Origin: Pneumocystis sp. 'macacae'
Lineage: Eukaryota > Ascomycota > Pneumocystomycetes > Pneumocystales > Pneumocystaceae
Assembly (NCBI GenBank): GCA_018127085.1
Contig: CM030721.1
Coordinates: forward strand, 310,001-374,000
Direction: 5' to 3'
Length of the DNA: 64,000 bases
Within the stretch, counting starts at the first letter, position 1. Every line of letters begins with the position of its first letter. Shown one piece after another: positions 48,927 to 62,298 of this stretch. A model generated the notes under the pieces. That model was not told where the DNA came from. It saw only the letters and a program-made list of their open reading frames with translations, and did not search any database. Made by a program: the position numbers and the translations under genes.

Positions 48927-50928
48927 ATAAAAAATCTATATTAATACTTATTATAAAATATATTTCATTATAAAATAATATTAAATATACGCATGTTTAT
49001 CAAAAAACATAAATATTTTATTGTATATAGTTAATAATATATTGAAAATAAATATAATATAATTAAAATAAAAAATAAGATTACGTCTTTATAAAAAATA
49101 TTTAAAAACAAATATACTTATTATATTTATATATAAGAGATCAGATCATTCCTGTTAAACTAGACACCATGAATTAATAATATAAATAGTTTTAATATTA
49201 TAATCCAAATATTATTAAATTGCTCTAAAAATTTAATCATATCCTCATAGTAACGTAACTGTTTTTAAAATTATAATTTTCAATATTAATTTTTTATTTA
49301 TAATTACTATAAAAATATTAATCATTGATAGAAAATTATTTTAAAACAATAATCGTATAAGGAATATATTTTTAAATATTTCTAATTTTTTTTAATCAAT
49401 ATTGATCTATAATCCTAAAACTTTTATTAAAAAATTGAAAATTAAATTTATCTGAAATTTTTAATGAATTATATATAAGAATATTTAAATTTAGATTATT
49501 TAATTTCATATAAACTATATCTAAATACTAAAATATCCTTTATATCCTTAAAACTAAATTTTTCAAAGAATTAAAGAATGAAATATAACAATAAAAGAAC
49601 AAACTCTTGTTAATACGAATATATAATATATTGCTAAATTTTATAACTATATATAAATAATCAATATGTATAATATGAAATATTTTGCATATAATTAAAG
49701 GAATTCTTAGATTACTATGGAATTTCCTAATATCGTATTCAATAACACCATAAATTTTAAAAATACATTTATAAATTGTAATAAAAACGATAATAAAAAA
49801 GATTCAAACTACCTAAAAATTTAAAACAACCTCTATTTGAAAAGATAAACATCATTTTCTCTTAATATCTATAAACTCAATTAAATATACTTCAAATATT
49901 ATAATTTTAAAAATTGATATAAATAAAAATATAACTTTCTCATAAAAATACTATAGAATTCAAAAATTTTCTTTTTAAAAAAATTCCATAATTAATATGA
50001 TTAAATAAATTTTTTACACTAATTTTTACAATAAAATACTCTAAAAATCTTTTCCCTTCAAAATATAAATATACGAAATTTTAATTATAGAAATATTATA
50101 TATTAAATAATTCTTTTACCAATAAAAAATTATTATATTGAGAAAAAAAATATTTACTTATGATATAATTGTTTTTAATAAAAATAAATATCACATTAAT
50201 TCCACCAAATAATTAACAACATTCCCTATAACAAAATAAACAGAATGCATTGTAGAATTGCCTCATTAAAACAATCTTTTAATCTTTCTTTCAATAATAA
50301 TTATAAATATGTAAAGCATAAATGAAACGTTCTTTTCATTTATCAAAAAACTTATGAAATATTAACCAAAAACTTATAGAGTTCCATAAACAATTCTGAA
50401 ATAACTAGATATAATTTTTTAATAAGAATTCTAAAATATTTTTTCTGAAAAATATTATATCCTATAAAAATAAAAACAAAAGTAATGATATTCATTAGAA
50501 TTTTTATAAATGTCTAAACAAATTAATATCTTTTTTTTCTAAAATATAATATATTTCATTAAAAACAAAACAATCATCTTATATAACCCAGATTCAATCA
50601 ATTATTTTTCCTTGATCAAGAATATCTATCAGTCTCAGAATAAATTTCTGAGCATCAAAATTATATTTATTTAAAATAAATATTATAGAATAAAAAATAC
50701 ATTTTTTTCCATATCTTAAAAAAATTAGAAGTAAAAGAAAATTATTAGTAATATTAATAATTCTAAAAACTTTAAAAGAGTTTATATGGCTAAAAAGATA
50801 TACCTTTTTAAAAATAATGATCTAAAATAGATTAGATAGTCTATTAAAATATTCTTAAGTAAAATGTCGCACAATATTGCAAATATTTTTGTAGTTTCTA
50901 AATATATTAATGCTCAAAATAAAACTAT
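48927..50928. other. 2 kb gene desert, extremely AT-rich
   Basis: Largest gene-free stretch of the window. On both strands every frame is short and of low complexity. There are no tandem units, no tRNA-like cloverleaf and no transposon ends that I can see. It lies between the RDH54 3' end and the 3' end of the DUF4045-like gene (convergent), so no promoter is required here. Confidence 0.6.
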
Positions 50929-53773
50929 TTAAAATTTTATTTTTAAACTAACCATAAAACATGAATCTAATTTGATTATATCACAATTAGAATCTATATG
51001 TCTATCATTATTATTCAATCTTATTGAATCATTTAAAAAGTCAAAAATATTAGTAGTTAAATAATTTCTTAAATTAATATCAACTTGATTAAATTGTTTT
51101 GTAATATTTTTATTATTATTCTAAATTTTTTAAATTAATGGTTTGGTATGTTCAGACTTTTTACTAAGAGTCTCAGTCCATGCCGCTATAAAGACATCCG
51201 TAGACGCTGTATCACTTTTTTCATTAGAAAAATTATTATTTATATCATCTTTAAATGATATAGCCAATAATTCGGAATCTAAATCAAATTGAATATCCTT
51301 ATTATTAAAAGGCTGATTATTTTTAATTTCATCATTAAAGCATTTCTGTACTTTTTTTAAAGAAGAAATATTATTAGAAGTTAAATTTGACGATTTTGTA
51401 CTTCGTACTTTATCATTATCTTGATAAGTTTGATTAGAAGCCAAATCCAGATGAGAAGTATTTGTATCAAGCTTCAAAATTAATATCTAATAAGAAAAAA
51501 AAGACCTTACTGCTTCTACTGAATTTATAGAATTTTTTTTACGATCTTTGACATAATTTTTATCAATCTAAATAGAATAAACAAAGTGAAAAAACAAAAG
51601 AATACCAAACATATGTTAATTCATTATTATCATTTTTTACAGCAGTATGAGATCCCATAGATAAATGAGATAATGAGCTATAATCTCGAGAAAGCGTAAA
51701 CCCTTTTTTTAAATTCATATTGCTCTGAAAATTACGCTGAGAATCTGGAAATAGTTTTGAATCTTTCTTAAGTAAAGAAGTCATAGTCACATTGGAAACG
51801 TTTAAAGATGTATTATTTACATGATCTAGTGAAATAAGGAAATTTAAAAAAAAAAAGACACTATACTTAATTTTTTAATTGTCAAAGGAGAAGAATCATT
51901 AGCAAGAATCTTACGATTACTATTTCCTGATTTTGCTAAAGAAGATTTTGCAGCTAAAAAACGCTCTTTAGAAACATCTAATTTTTCTCGTGATGCAGAA
52001 AGAGGCCTAAGAGACTCTTTTGCATTCAAAATTCCATCTTTAAAAGGATCATACTTAGGAGACGATGTCCTAGAAGAAGGTCTTAAATTATTCTTAACAT
52101 CAAGTATTCCTGCCTTAAAAGAATCCATTTTTGGATCAGAAAAAGATCCAAATTTTTCTTTATAAGAATTAGAACTTAACATATCTCTACTAGATATAGA
52201 ATCAGGTGTAGAAAAGTTGTCTAAAAAACTGTTTCTTTTTTTATGAAATACATTCTGAAATTCATGATATGAAACAGGAGAAATGTTTGATTTCTCAGAT
52301 TCTAAAGATACAGGCTTTGAAAGAGAATTCTCATAGTTTCTATTTTTAAAAAGCTTTAAATCATCATAATTCTTTAAAGATGACTTAAGAAAGTAAGCAT
52401 CTTTTTCTAGGATTAAAGTAAAATACCTTATTTTTAATACTTATTTCTGTATTTTCCAAAATATTACGACATGGTTTTTCTGAATCCAATTTAGAACTAA
52501 CTTTTAACAAAACACTCTCTTTTTCCTCAGAAAATGCTCTAGTAACTTCTAGAGAACCTTTTTTATTCAAATCCAAAGTTTTTTGAGAAGTAGGAGTTTT
52601 AACCAATGCTTCAGTGCCCATTTTTAATCCTAAATGTGAAGAAATAGAATTATTTCTAGATAATTTAGATGGTGATTTAGAGTCATTGTTTTTCATAACT
52701 GCACTTTGTACAAAACTTCCTTTAAATTGGTTTCTAGAAATATCACTCATTATTAAAGATAAATTATTATTAGATGATATTGAAGATAGAGCATCACTTT
52801 CAAATAATTTATTTGAAGTCAAGGAATCAGAATATAAAGAAGATTTCGAACTAGAATTCAAAGGAATATTCTTCAAAAGTTAACATAAATAATTTACGAA
52901 TAGGTTTTCTAACAAATGTTACCGGTCTAGAAACCCCTGCACCTTCGGAAGAAGAGTAGTTGTTAGAGAGATTATGAGAAGATATTTGTTTATTTTTTAA
53001 ACTGTCAGAATCCGTTTTGGTTAATTTTTCAACCCCTAATGAAGAAATAGATAAATCATCTTTAGATTGAAAAGAAGACACAGACGGATATTCCTTTTTA
53101 TTTCGAAAAGAAACCGTATTATGAGAATACATTTGAGTATTATCTAATGAAAGTATAAAAAAAAAACTATTTTATATTATTTATACCATCATCTAAAAAC
53201 ATCCCTTGTTCTAGAGAAAGACCACTTGTTTTTTTAGATGCTTTATCCAAAATACACTTTTGTTCTAATACATCATGAGTATGCTTTAAATATTCCTATA
53301 ATAATTGATTTTATGAATGAAAGAAAAACTGCATACATTAATATTTCTCGCTGAACTACATTTAAAAGAAGGTGAATTTAAAAAATTCAAGTCAGCTAAA
53401 GTCTTTTCTCTACATGAACTAGAAAAAGAATACTCAGAATGTCGAGACGCAGGTGAAGAAACATAACTCAATCTATCAGGAGACAAAGAAAACTCGCGTT
53501 CTAACAAATTCAGATCAATAAACATGTATATATTCTAAAATTACGCGCTCTTCTCTCATGTCTAGCACGTCTTTCAGCTAAAATTTCCTATAATTACATA
53601 ATTAAAATTTAAAAAACATATAACTTGAATCATACCTCTTCAAGTTTCTTATTACGTTCTTCATCCTCTCTATCACGCTCTTCTTGAAGTTTCTTAACCC
53701 TAATGATCCAATCCTTTAAATCAATATCATGTTCATCTACAGAATTTATAGATTGATCCGATTGTATACTCAT
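50929..53773 (-). CDS. DUF4045-like Ser/Lys-rich cortical or cytoskeletal protein
   Basis: Start MSIQSDQSINSVDEHDIDLK at 53773, then DWIIRVKKLQEERDREDEER, NKKLEEEILAERRARHERRA and a join to QREFSLSPDRLSYVSS. The charged DWI.RVKKL..ERD.EDEER..KLEEEIL..RR run resembles the N-terminus of fungal DUF4045 proteins. A long Ser/Asn/Lys-rich region follows with imperfect repeats near 52.15-51.95 kb, such as DSFKAGILDVKNNLRP, DPFKDGILNAKESLRP and SKERFLAAKSSLAK. The last exon near 51.47-51.16 kb reads FIAAWTETL. Most annotation would stop at 51130, but splicing out about 51166-51124 opens a further frame of some 65 codons to a stop at 50929. Expected gelsolin-like repeats of some relatives are not seen. 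Function unknown; a role in the actin cortex is a family-based guess. Confidence 0.6.
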
Positions 53774-54254
53774 CAATAAAAAATTATCTATTGAAGTATC
53801 GTCTTGTAATATCTAATAATCAAGAGCACATATGTAAATATATGATAAATGCTTAAGAAATTACTATCTTTGTTTTTATTCAAAAGGGTTTAATCAATGA
53901 AATTGATATCAACGCAAATTAGTTTACAAGTGCTATCGTAACCAGAATTTAAAAGTACACTAAAAGATTAAAAACAAGAACTAAAAATAATCAATATTAA
54001 ATAATTTAATATAGAATAATACAAATTATATAAACAAAAACAGCATATTAAAAATTCAAAAAATATATAATATCTTAAAAAATACACATTAGTTTTAAAA
54101 TTTGTTTACAATTAAAATAATGTAGAATTATATCAATTTTATTATATACAAAAACAAAGATATATAAATGTAAATGCATATATATAAACCTTAAACATTA
54201 TTTTATGTATACAAAAATAAAAGCTGCAATGCACAAAAAATCAAAAATAAATCT
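53774..54254. other. Tandem gap between Lon and the DUF4045-like gene
   Basis: About 0.48 kb. It holds the Lon 3' flank and the DUF4045 gene promoter. A donor/acceptor-like pair at about 53867-53816 could be a 5' UTR intron of the latter; no start codon was found upstream of it. Confidence 0.45.
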
Positions 54255-57200
54255 TTATAAAACTGTTTTGCTAATATTTCCATCAATTTCATTTTGCCAT
54301 AACATAGAAACTTTTGAATTATCTATATCCTTAAAAACTACACCAAAAACATCAAAATACCAATTAACGGGTACACCTATTAATCCTTTTTTAATATTAT
54401 CAGGTAATATATCCCAATCTGCTTGATTAGCTTCAGGATAAATAATAGTATCTACTCCAGATCTTTTAGCAGCAACCACTTTTTCCCTTAAACCACCTAT
54501 TCTTAATACTTTCCCTGTCAAAGTAATCTCCCCTGTCATAGCTATAGATGGGGATACCGGATGATTTAAAGCTAAAGATAATATTGATGTTGTCATTGTA
54601 ATTCCCGCAGAAGGACCTAAAAATTAATACTTTTTCTTATTTTGAAGACGAATTACCATCTTTTGGAACAGCTCCTTCCGGACAATGAAGATGAATTCGA
54701 GCTTTTTCAAAAAACTTATTATTAGGATAATTTTGAGAAATATAACTCTTCGAATAAGAGTATGCTATAGTTGATGATTCTTTCATGATATCTCCTAATT
54801 GACCAGTACAAATAAAATTAGGCTTAGATGTCGCTGAAATTACATTTTCTAAAATAGATTCAACATACAAAACAGCACCACCTATGAACATTAAAAATCT
54901 TTAAGTATTTATATAAATTAAAGACCTTGACTTGTCCAAGCTAGACCCATAACAACACCAGGCGGTGCTATATCATATAGTCTATCAGTAGTAAAAATAG
55001 GAGGACCAACATAATTCTTCAAATTTGAAGAATCTATTGTTATAGAAATAGAATCAGGAACCTTTAAAGGTTTCCATGTTTTTTTAGAAGCTTCTGAAAA
55101 GCATACTTTAAAGTCATCATGATCTTTTTCTTTCTGATGATCTCTTTTTTCATCTGTTAATGACTCTTCAACTGTTTCTTCAAGACTTTTAACAATATCT
55201 AAAGTAGATTTACGGTATACCTAAAATAGTTAAAAATTTTACTATATTAAAAATATATACTTTATTTATATGTTTTTTTAAATTTCGTACACCACTTTCA
55301 CGACAATAATACTTGATAAGAGATTCAATTGCATCATCAGTTAAATTAACATCGATATTTTTTAAACCAGCAAGTTCCTTAGCTTCTGGAGCAAGATAAT
55401 TTTTAGCAATTGCCATTTTTTCATCAGCTACATAACCTGATATATGTATAATTTCCATCCTATCCAAAAGTGGTCCTGGAATAGTATCTATAATATTTGC
55501 AGTACAAACAAATAAAACCTTAGAAAGATCAACAGGAAGATCAAGATAATGATCAAGAAAAGATGAGTTTTGCTCAGGATCCAAAAGTTCAAGTAAAGCA
55601 CTAGAAGGATCTCCCTGATGTCCACGACCAATTTTATCAACTTCATCAATAAGTATTAATGGGTTTTCCGTTTGAACTTTCTTTAAGCTTTGAATAATTT
55701 TCCCAGGCATTGCACCAACATATGTTCTTCTATGACCTTTTATTTCAGCAACATCAGAAAGACCTCCAACACTAAAACGATAAAATTGACGGTCTAATGC
55801 TCTTGCAATGGATTTTCCAATAGATGTTTTCCCAACACCTTAAAAATTAGGACAATATAACATTATTAAGATTATACCAGGTGGTCCAACAAAACATAAA
55901 ATTTTACCTTCAACAGACCCTCTAAGCTTACCAACTGCTATAAATTCTAAAATTCGATCTTTTATATCTTTTAACCCATAATGATCTTCATCTAAAACCT
56001 TCATAGCATGATTAATGTCATAATTTTCTGTAGATTGCTGTCCCCATGGTATTTGAGTCAACCAATCTAAATAATTTCGAGTTACATTAAATTCAGAGGC
56101 GGATGGCTCTAAATGGATAAGTTTATTTAGTTCCTATTTTCAATTAATTATGAAATGAAAGATACTTATAAAAACATACTTCATCAAATGTTTTTTTTAC
56201 ATTTTCTGGCATAGAAAGTTTAGATGCTTTATCTTTAAATTTTTCAACTAATTTATCTTTTCCATCACTTTCTAATCCTAACTCCCTCTTTATACCTTTC
56301 ATTTGCTCAATTAAATAATATTCTCTTTGCCTCTTCTGAATCTTTGATTCAACATCTTTACTAATTTTACTCTGAAGTTGAGCATTCATAAGCTCTTTCT
56401 TTAAAACTAGTAATGATTTTTGTAATCTAGCCTCTATAGATAAAGTTTCTAAAATATCTTGCAATTCTGCCACTTCACCAGCAGATACAGCAGCTGCAAA
56501 ATCAGCAAGCTTTGCAGGTTCTTCGAACACATTTCCTATAGACTGGGACATAGAAAAGTTGGCAATTTGATCCCGAAATAATGGATTAAAAGTTGCAATA
56601 TCTTTAAAAACGCTTACTATTTCAGATGTAACTGCTTTAATAATATTATTTTTTGGATCAAAATCTTCATCAACTAAATTTTCTACATTAACCAATGACA
56701 CATCATAAGTGTTTAAAAAAGATGTTGCATAATGACTATCATCTAAAATAATTTAATAATTAACATTAATCAAGAATTCAAAAATACCGTTTATAGAAGA
56801 ATCATCAATAGCTTCCTTATTAAAAGAATTATTTTCCACATTTTGTTCTTCTATGTATGCAGTAGAGTCAATATTTTCAGATTTCATGTTATCATGATTA
56901 TTTATTAGTTCTTCAGAATTTTCAACTTCATTTGCGTTAACTCGAGAACCTATTAGATTGACAATTTTAATTCGTCTATGTGGATATAATACTACAGTAA
57001 GAGCATTCTCATCCCCTGTGTTATTTGCCGGAAACACACTTGTAATTTGAGAAAAAACACCTACATTATATATTTGATTAATATTAGTAATAGTATCTGT
57101 ATCCACATCTTCTTTAAGAAGAAATGCACCAATATATGGCTGACCTCTTTTGATCATTTCTTTAATAGCTTCAGTAACTGAAGGATTCTTTATCACGACT

Positions 57201-57871
57201 GCTTCTATAAAAGATAAACCAAAAATAAATTTTAAAAAATCCTATACGTACTATAAAAACCTACAGATATTAAAGTAAAAAACATATGAATTGACTCTAC
57301 CTGGAAACAATGGCCTTCGGACAATAGGCAATGCCATCATTCGAGGATATACTTCAGGAACAACAGGTTTTTGAAGACTATGTTCTTGATTTTTACCATT
57401 AAATTTTCCTTTTCCATGATTTCCACCACTTCCACTAGATTTTAAGAGAAAACTTAAAGTCGAAAACTTTTTACATCCATAGACTCTAAAACCGGGAAGA
57501 TATATTCTAAAAATCCTTTCTCCTATAGCACATCTCCTTAACATGACATTCTTTTTTTCTCGAAGTTCCTGATTTTTACAAAACTCCTTATACCTTAAAC
57601 CTTTAAAAAAATCAAAAATTCGGCGCAAAGATCGTTGATGCAGCGACGATAAAGGAGTATTATTAATTCCTAAAGGCAAAAGAATATTTTTTTTTAGATA
57701 TACATGATGTATTTTTAAACCTCTGCTATAACATTTTTGACCTAAAAACAAAAAAACACCAGAAATCATAACGCTAGTAGATGATAAGGAGAATGAAATT
57801 AAACGTTTATCTTTACGACATCTAATTAAAGTTAGATAAAAATGTGTATGAGTCCAAAATGTCATTAACAT
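54255..57871 (-). CDS. PIM1: Mitochondrial Lon protease (Pim1)
   Basis: The N-terminus (57871 or two codons in) is basic, Ser/Thr-rich and hydrophobic, consistent with a mitochondrial presequence (inference). The Lon N domain begins near [19 protein letters not shown] and has [18 protein letters not shown]. The AAA+ module: [20 protein letters not shown] (Walker A split by an intron), [40 protein letters not shown] and [20 protein letters not shown]. The C-terminal protease holds the catalytic serine in [15 protein letters not shown] and the lysine in [13 protein letters not shown]. An intron falls exactly inside the PKDG/PSAG motif and must be removed to restore it. Lon degrades oxidised and unfolded matrix proteins and binds mtDNA. 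Six or more introns. Its promoter region is shared with RIM20 (1,084 bases). Confidence 0.95.
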
Positions 57872-58955
57872 ATTTTTAAAAATCTAAACAATTAAAAAAT
57901 TTAAGAAACAGTAACAATTTCTGCCTAAGTAATTTAAGGCTCTGAAATATTTTAACTCCTTCTATTATCCAAAAAATATTTTTTTAATCTATGTATGATA
58001 CTATGGGTATGGAAAAAATCAAAAAATATAATATATCGTTCAAAGTTTCAAGAATTACATTATTAAAAAGTTTATTAAAATACGAAAAAAGCCTAATTAA
58101 TGAAAAAGTATCATATCCTAAAATACATATATATTTCATAAAAATAAATAAAACATAACAAAAAAATTATAATAAGCTTAATATATACCACTTGTCGAAT
58201 TTTGAACAATCGATAAATCAGTAAAAAGTACTCAAAAAATTAACATTAATCTAATGTTTATAAAATATTAAATTAATGAAACAATATCCAAGAAGTTCAC
58301 TCTTTTTCATAAATAAATGTTGTATTTATCTTTTAAGTAAACAAGTAACTTTTTTCATGAGTATTTTGATTTTTACATCTTTTAATATCCATTTTGTACA
58401 AATAATTAAAATTAAAACTTGTATATGTTTACTCATGATTATACAGAAAAGTGACTTTTTGGTATTTTATATGTAATACTTAATTATTTAAATACAAACT
58501 CATAATGATTTTTTAATATTAACAGAACCATAAAAACTCTACTAAAATTCAAATGTCTATAGATATCTATATATACATTATTAAGAAATCTTTTTTTTTT
58601 TTTTAAATTTTTGCATGTTTAAATTTATAAATCTTAAATGAAATAAATTTTGAAAATTATTTAATCCCTATAAAAATAAAAAAATAAATGCCTAATATGA
58701 AATTCAATGAAATTATTAAATTAAAAGAAATGCAAACATTTCAAAAAACCATCTAATCCATTAATTTTTTTATTTGATAATTTTTCATAATTTTCTAAAA
58801 ACATTAATTATAAAAATAAAAATAAATATTAACATCATAGAAAACAGATAGAATAATACCAAATTTACATCTGTAGATATTATATTAAAAATATTTTAAT
58901 ATTTCGAAAATTAAAAAATATTTCATTTAAAACAAACTTTAAAAACAATTCTAAA
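57872..58955. other. Divergent gap between Lon and RIM20
   Basis: AT-rich, with a T tract near 58590-58603. A 66-codon frame at 58276-58476 plus is hydrophobic, lacks splice partners and is not called. No other feature is seen. Confidence 0.55.
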
Positions 58956-61640
58956 ATGCCTCAGATTCCACTTATACAGTAAATATCATAATTTTTAAAA
59001 ATTTTCAAAGTATCATGAATATCTAATTTATTAACAGTTTCCCAAGAAAACAAACAGATGATCTTGATTGGATTAAACCATTGAAACAATTTATTAAAAC
59101 TACATCTACTGATGAAAACCAATATGCTAATGTAACTTTATCTTTTCTTAATTACAAAACACATTTATTTTTAGGAATATTCTATTCTTAATAAATTGCG
59201 CCAAGATATACAAGAAACGAGTATGGACTTAACAAGTCGAGATATGCTTTATAAGTATATTTTAATACACAATTTATGTTATAACACTAATACGTAGCAC
59301 TAGATATTATGGACAACTTGAATTTTTAGGCCTTAGATTCCCTATAGATGAAAAAAATGTTCGAGTTTTATTCAAATGGTAATAATTAAACATTTTTTTG
59401 TATCGCATAATTATAAAGGTATTGTGCGTTTACAAATAAACCCATATGCCAGTATTCTTTAGCATACGAAAAGGCATGTGTTATGTTTAATATTGCAGCT
59501 ACGCTTTCTGCAATCGGAGCAACCCAAGATAGATCAGAAGAGGATGGAGTTAAAAAAGCGTATCACTCTTTTCAATCATCAGCAGGTGTATTTGAATACA
59601 TAAATACTAATTTTTTACATGCTCCGAGTGTTGATTTGGAAAAAGATACAATACAATCTTTGTACGAAATTATGCTTGCTCAAGCACAAGAAGTTCTTTG
59701 TGAAAAACAAATTAATAAGTTTAAAAAACCTAACATGATATCTAAGCTCTCCGCACAAACATCCTGGTATTACGAAAATATTATAAGTAGAATTTCAATA
59801 TCTGTTCAGAAAAAAATTTTTAAAAAATATTGGCTACAACTTTGTCAAGTACATCTTTTGTTTTATACTAATAGAATATTAATGTTATTAGATAAAGCAA
59901 AGATTCTACAAATCTATAGCACATTTGAATAAAGCCTTAGTAAATGAAGAGAATGATATGTACGGTGAAGCACTAGCACATTTAATAATAGCAAAAAAAC
60001 AATGTCATGAAGCTTCCAAACTTTGTTCTTCTCTACTTTTATCTATATCAGCTTCTAATAAACTAAAATTTGACTCAATGTCATATTTCAATAATGTAAT
60101 CAAAAGTTTTTATATACAAATACAAGAAAAGGAAAACAAATTAAACCACGATAATGATTATATATATCATCAACCTATTGTTAATGAAAAGTGTCTTAAA
60201 CCACTTGAAAAACTTTCAATGGTAAAAGCAACCCCTATTCAGGAAATATATATCAATCACAATGTGCAAGAATTAGTTGGACATGATATTTTCCATAAGT
60301 TTATACCTTTATCTGTTCATGAAAGCGCCTCATTATATTCTGAAGAAAAGGCTAAATTAATTAGAAAAGAACTAGAAAAATGCGAGAATGCAGACTTAAA
60401 ATTAATTACAACACTGGATCATTTAGATTTGCCTAAAACTTTGAAACAGTATAAATATGACGATTCTACTATACTTGAGGAATTGTCAAAAATACCAGAA
60501 GATATTATTGAATTCTCAGAAATAATATCTGACCAAGAAAATGAATGTAAAATTTCACTTCTTTTTAATAATTTTTCAAATTTAAAAGAAAAAATAAATA
60601 AAAACTTAAATGAAACAGAATTCATTTTAGATGAAGAAGAACGGGAATCTGAAACAATGAGAGTAATACCTATATCTCTTTTTAGTGATCTACTGACATA
60701 TACTAGAAAAAATATATGCATAAATGGACACAATCTCCATCTAGTTCGTTAACCCCATCAATGAGAAAAGAATTGCTTCTCTATAAAGAAAATTTTGCTT
60801 CATATATTAGATCGGATTCCCATTCAATATCTGAATACCAATCTTCAGCACAAGAAATAAATATATTAATTGGAGGGGAAAAAGCGATTAAAAATTTTTA
60901 TAAACAAGAAATTAATAAAGTTATTTGTGAAAATTCTAACAAAAACCTTTTAGACATTGATGATTACAACGATATACAGAACAAAGTAAGCGAAATAGAA
61001 AATATGTTGAGAAAATTAAGCATTATCAAAAGAGAACGACAAACAACTCTAAACGATTTAAAAGAAAAGGTTCAACATCCTCCAATACAAAACGTTGGCT
61101 AAATTCGTACATCTAGATTTCTAATGATGATATCTCAAACACATTGATTTTTAAAAAAATAAAACCAAATACAGAAAAACAGTTTTTTTCCTCAGAACTC
61201 GAAAAATACAAACATCATGAAATCAGACTTAGCGAAACGGTTTATCATCAAGATCAAATACTCCAAAATTTACTCTCCGTTTTTGAGGACTTGCAACATA
61301 TTTCATCGAAATCACCTGCTCAAAAATGGGCCAGAATAAATGAAACAACTACAGGCATCTCAAACAGCTTCAGAGAAGCATATAAAAAGTACTGCAATAC
61401 AAAACCCGAAATCTTGTAAGACTCAGCAGCATTGTTCTAATATTACTAATATCATATAGACACACTACTTCACTATACAAAGACCTAAAGAACCTTTCAG
61501 ACATGCTTTTAGCAAACGCCAGGAAGTTTGTAAGCTGTCGGCGCAGCGAAGGCGCCGACATCCTGTCCCATATAAAAGCAATGCCACAGACAAGCGAACA
61601 AACACTAAGCGACCATCTAGACAAACTGGACATAAACTAG
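58956..61640 (+). CDS. RIM20: Rim20/PalA, BRO1-domain protein of the pH-response (Rim101/PacC) pathway
   Basis: Starts MPQIPLIHFPRKQTDDLDWI with an intron after eight codons. The BRO1 domain includes TSRDMLYKYYGQLEFLGLRF, AYEKACVMFNIAATLSAIGA, HSFQSSAGVFEYINTNFLHA, MLAQAQEVLCEKQINKFKKP and KLSAQTSWYYENIISRIS. The V-shaped coiled-coil region follows (HFKFIPLSVHESASLYSEEK type block, then IKREREQTTL-like helices) and ends in a last exon with LYKDLKNLSDMLLANARKFV and SCRRSEGADILSHIK. The last intron runs about 61415-61460. Rim20 links ESCRT-III to Rim13 and Rim101/PacC processing at alkaline pH. It resembles Rim20 (ends after the V domain, no Pro-rich tail) more than the endosomal Bro1. Composition changes from AT-rich to GC-rich inside its last exons. 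Confidence 0.88.
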
Positions 61641-62200
61641 CAAACAGCCAAATACTCCCACTGCACCTGGTCCACAGAGCTCTGCAGCTGCTACCGGCCT
61701 ACATAGCTGTCCCGGGCCACATTCATCCAGACAATACTCACAACTACCGGCGTCAGACTCTACCACACCTCAGACTGCGTTACTGGAAACAACAAGCGGC
61801 CCTGCAAGCGCCACCCCAAACTTGCAGCTCCTAAACACAAGCCACTCACTAACAAAGTGCAGTGCCGCTATATAGTATGTCCACAGCGTCATTTCATAGA
61901 CCCTGCCCATGTAAGCTACTGGCAGCCCCTCCCCCACTCCTACACTGCATCCCCAATATGGTACGCCCCATACAGCCGCACCACCGCCGAAACCAGCGTC
62001 CACGTCCCAAAAAGCCTCGCCCCAAGCGCATTTGCTGCACCCATAAGCCTGCTCCTCCTCCCCAACCCACCTTCACTCCTCCCATACATCCGCTGCGTCA
62101 GCCCCACACTCACATACGCCTGCACCGTATTAAACACCGCCACCACCGCCACCACAAGATTCCACTTCGCAAGACATCCCTCTGCCACTCCGCCCGCCAT
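61637..62200 (-). CDS. ERG28: Ergosterol biosynthetic scaffold protein Erg28
   Basis: Exons 62200-62071, 62034-61944, 61902-61776 and a likely last exon 61690-61637 (about 134 residues). Exon 1: CLAKWNLVVAVVAVFNTVQA, YVSVGLTQRMYG. Exon 2: ALGARLFGTWTLVSAVVRLY, GAYHIGDA. Exon 3: VYEMTLWTYYIAALHFVSEW, LVFRSCKFG and AGPLVVSS, the family's most conserved block. Erg28 is an ER membrane protein that tethers C-4 demethylation enzymes of sterol synthesis. Four hydrophobic segments are visible. The last exon (QLQSSVDQVQWEYLAVC) is plausible but weaker; if used, its stop codon overlaps the RIM20 stop by four bases (CTAG at 61637-61640). The promoter lies within the 98 bases to ARV1. Confidence 0.88.
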
Positions 62201-62298
62201 CGCCGCTGCCTCCGCTGCCCCAGCACCCGGTTGCTGTGGCTACTCGGTTGCCCCGGCAGCCGCGGATGCTCTTCCATGGCAACGCCCCCCCACACCCC

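Noticed and set aside
58276..58476. 66-codon hydrophobic plus frame between Lon and RIM20
   Set aside because: Typical random Ile/Phe/Leu/Cys composition of AT-rich DNA, with no flanking exons or family resemblance.
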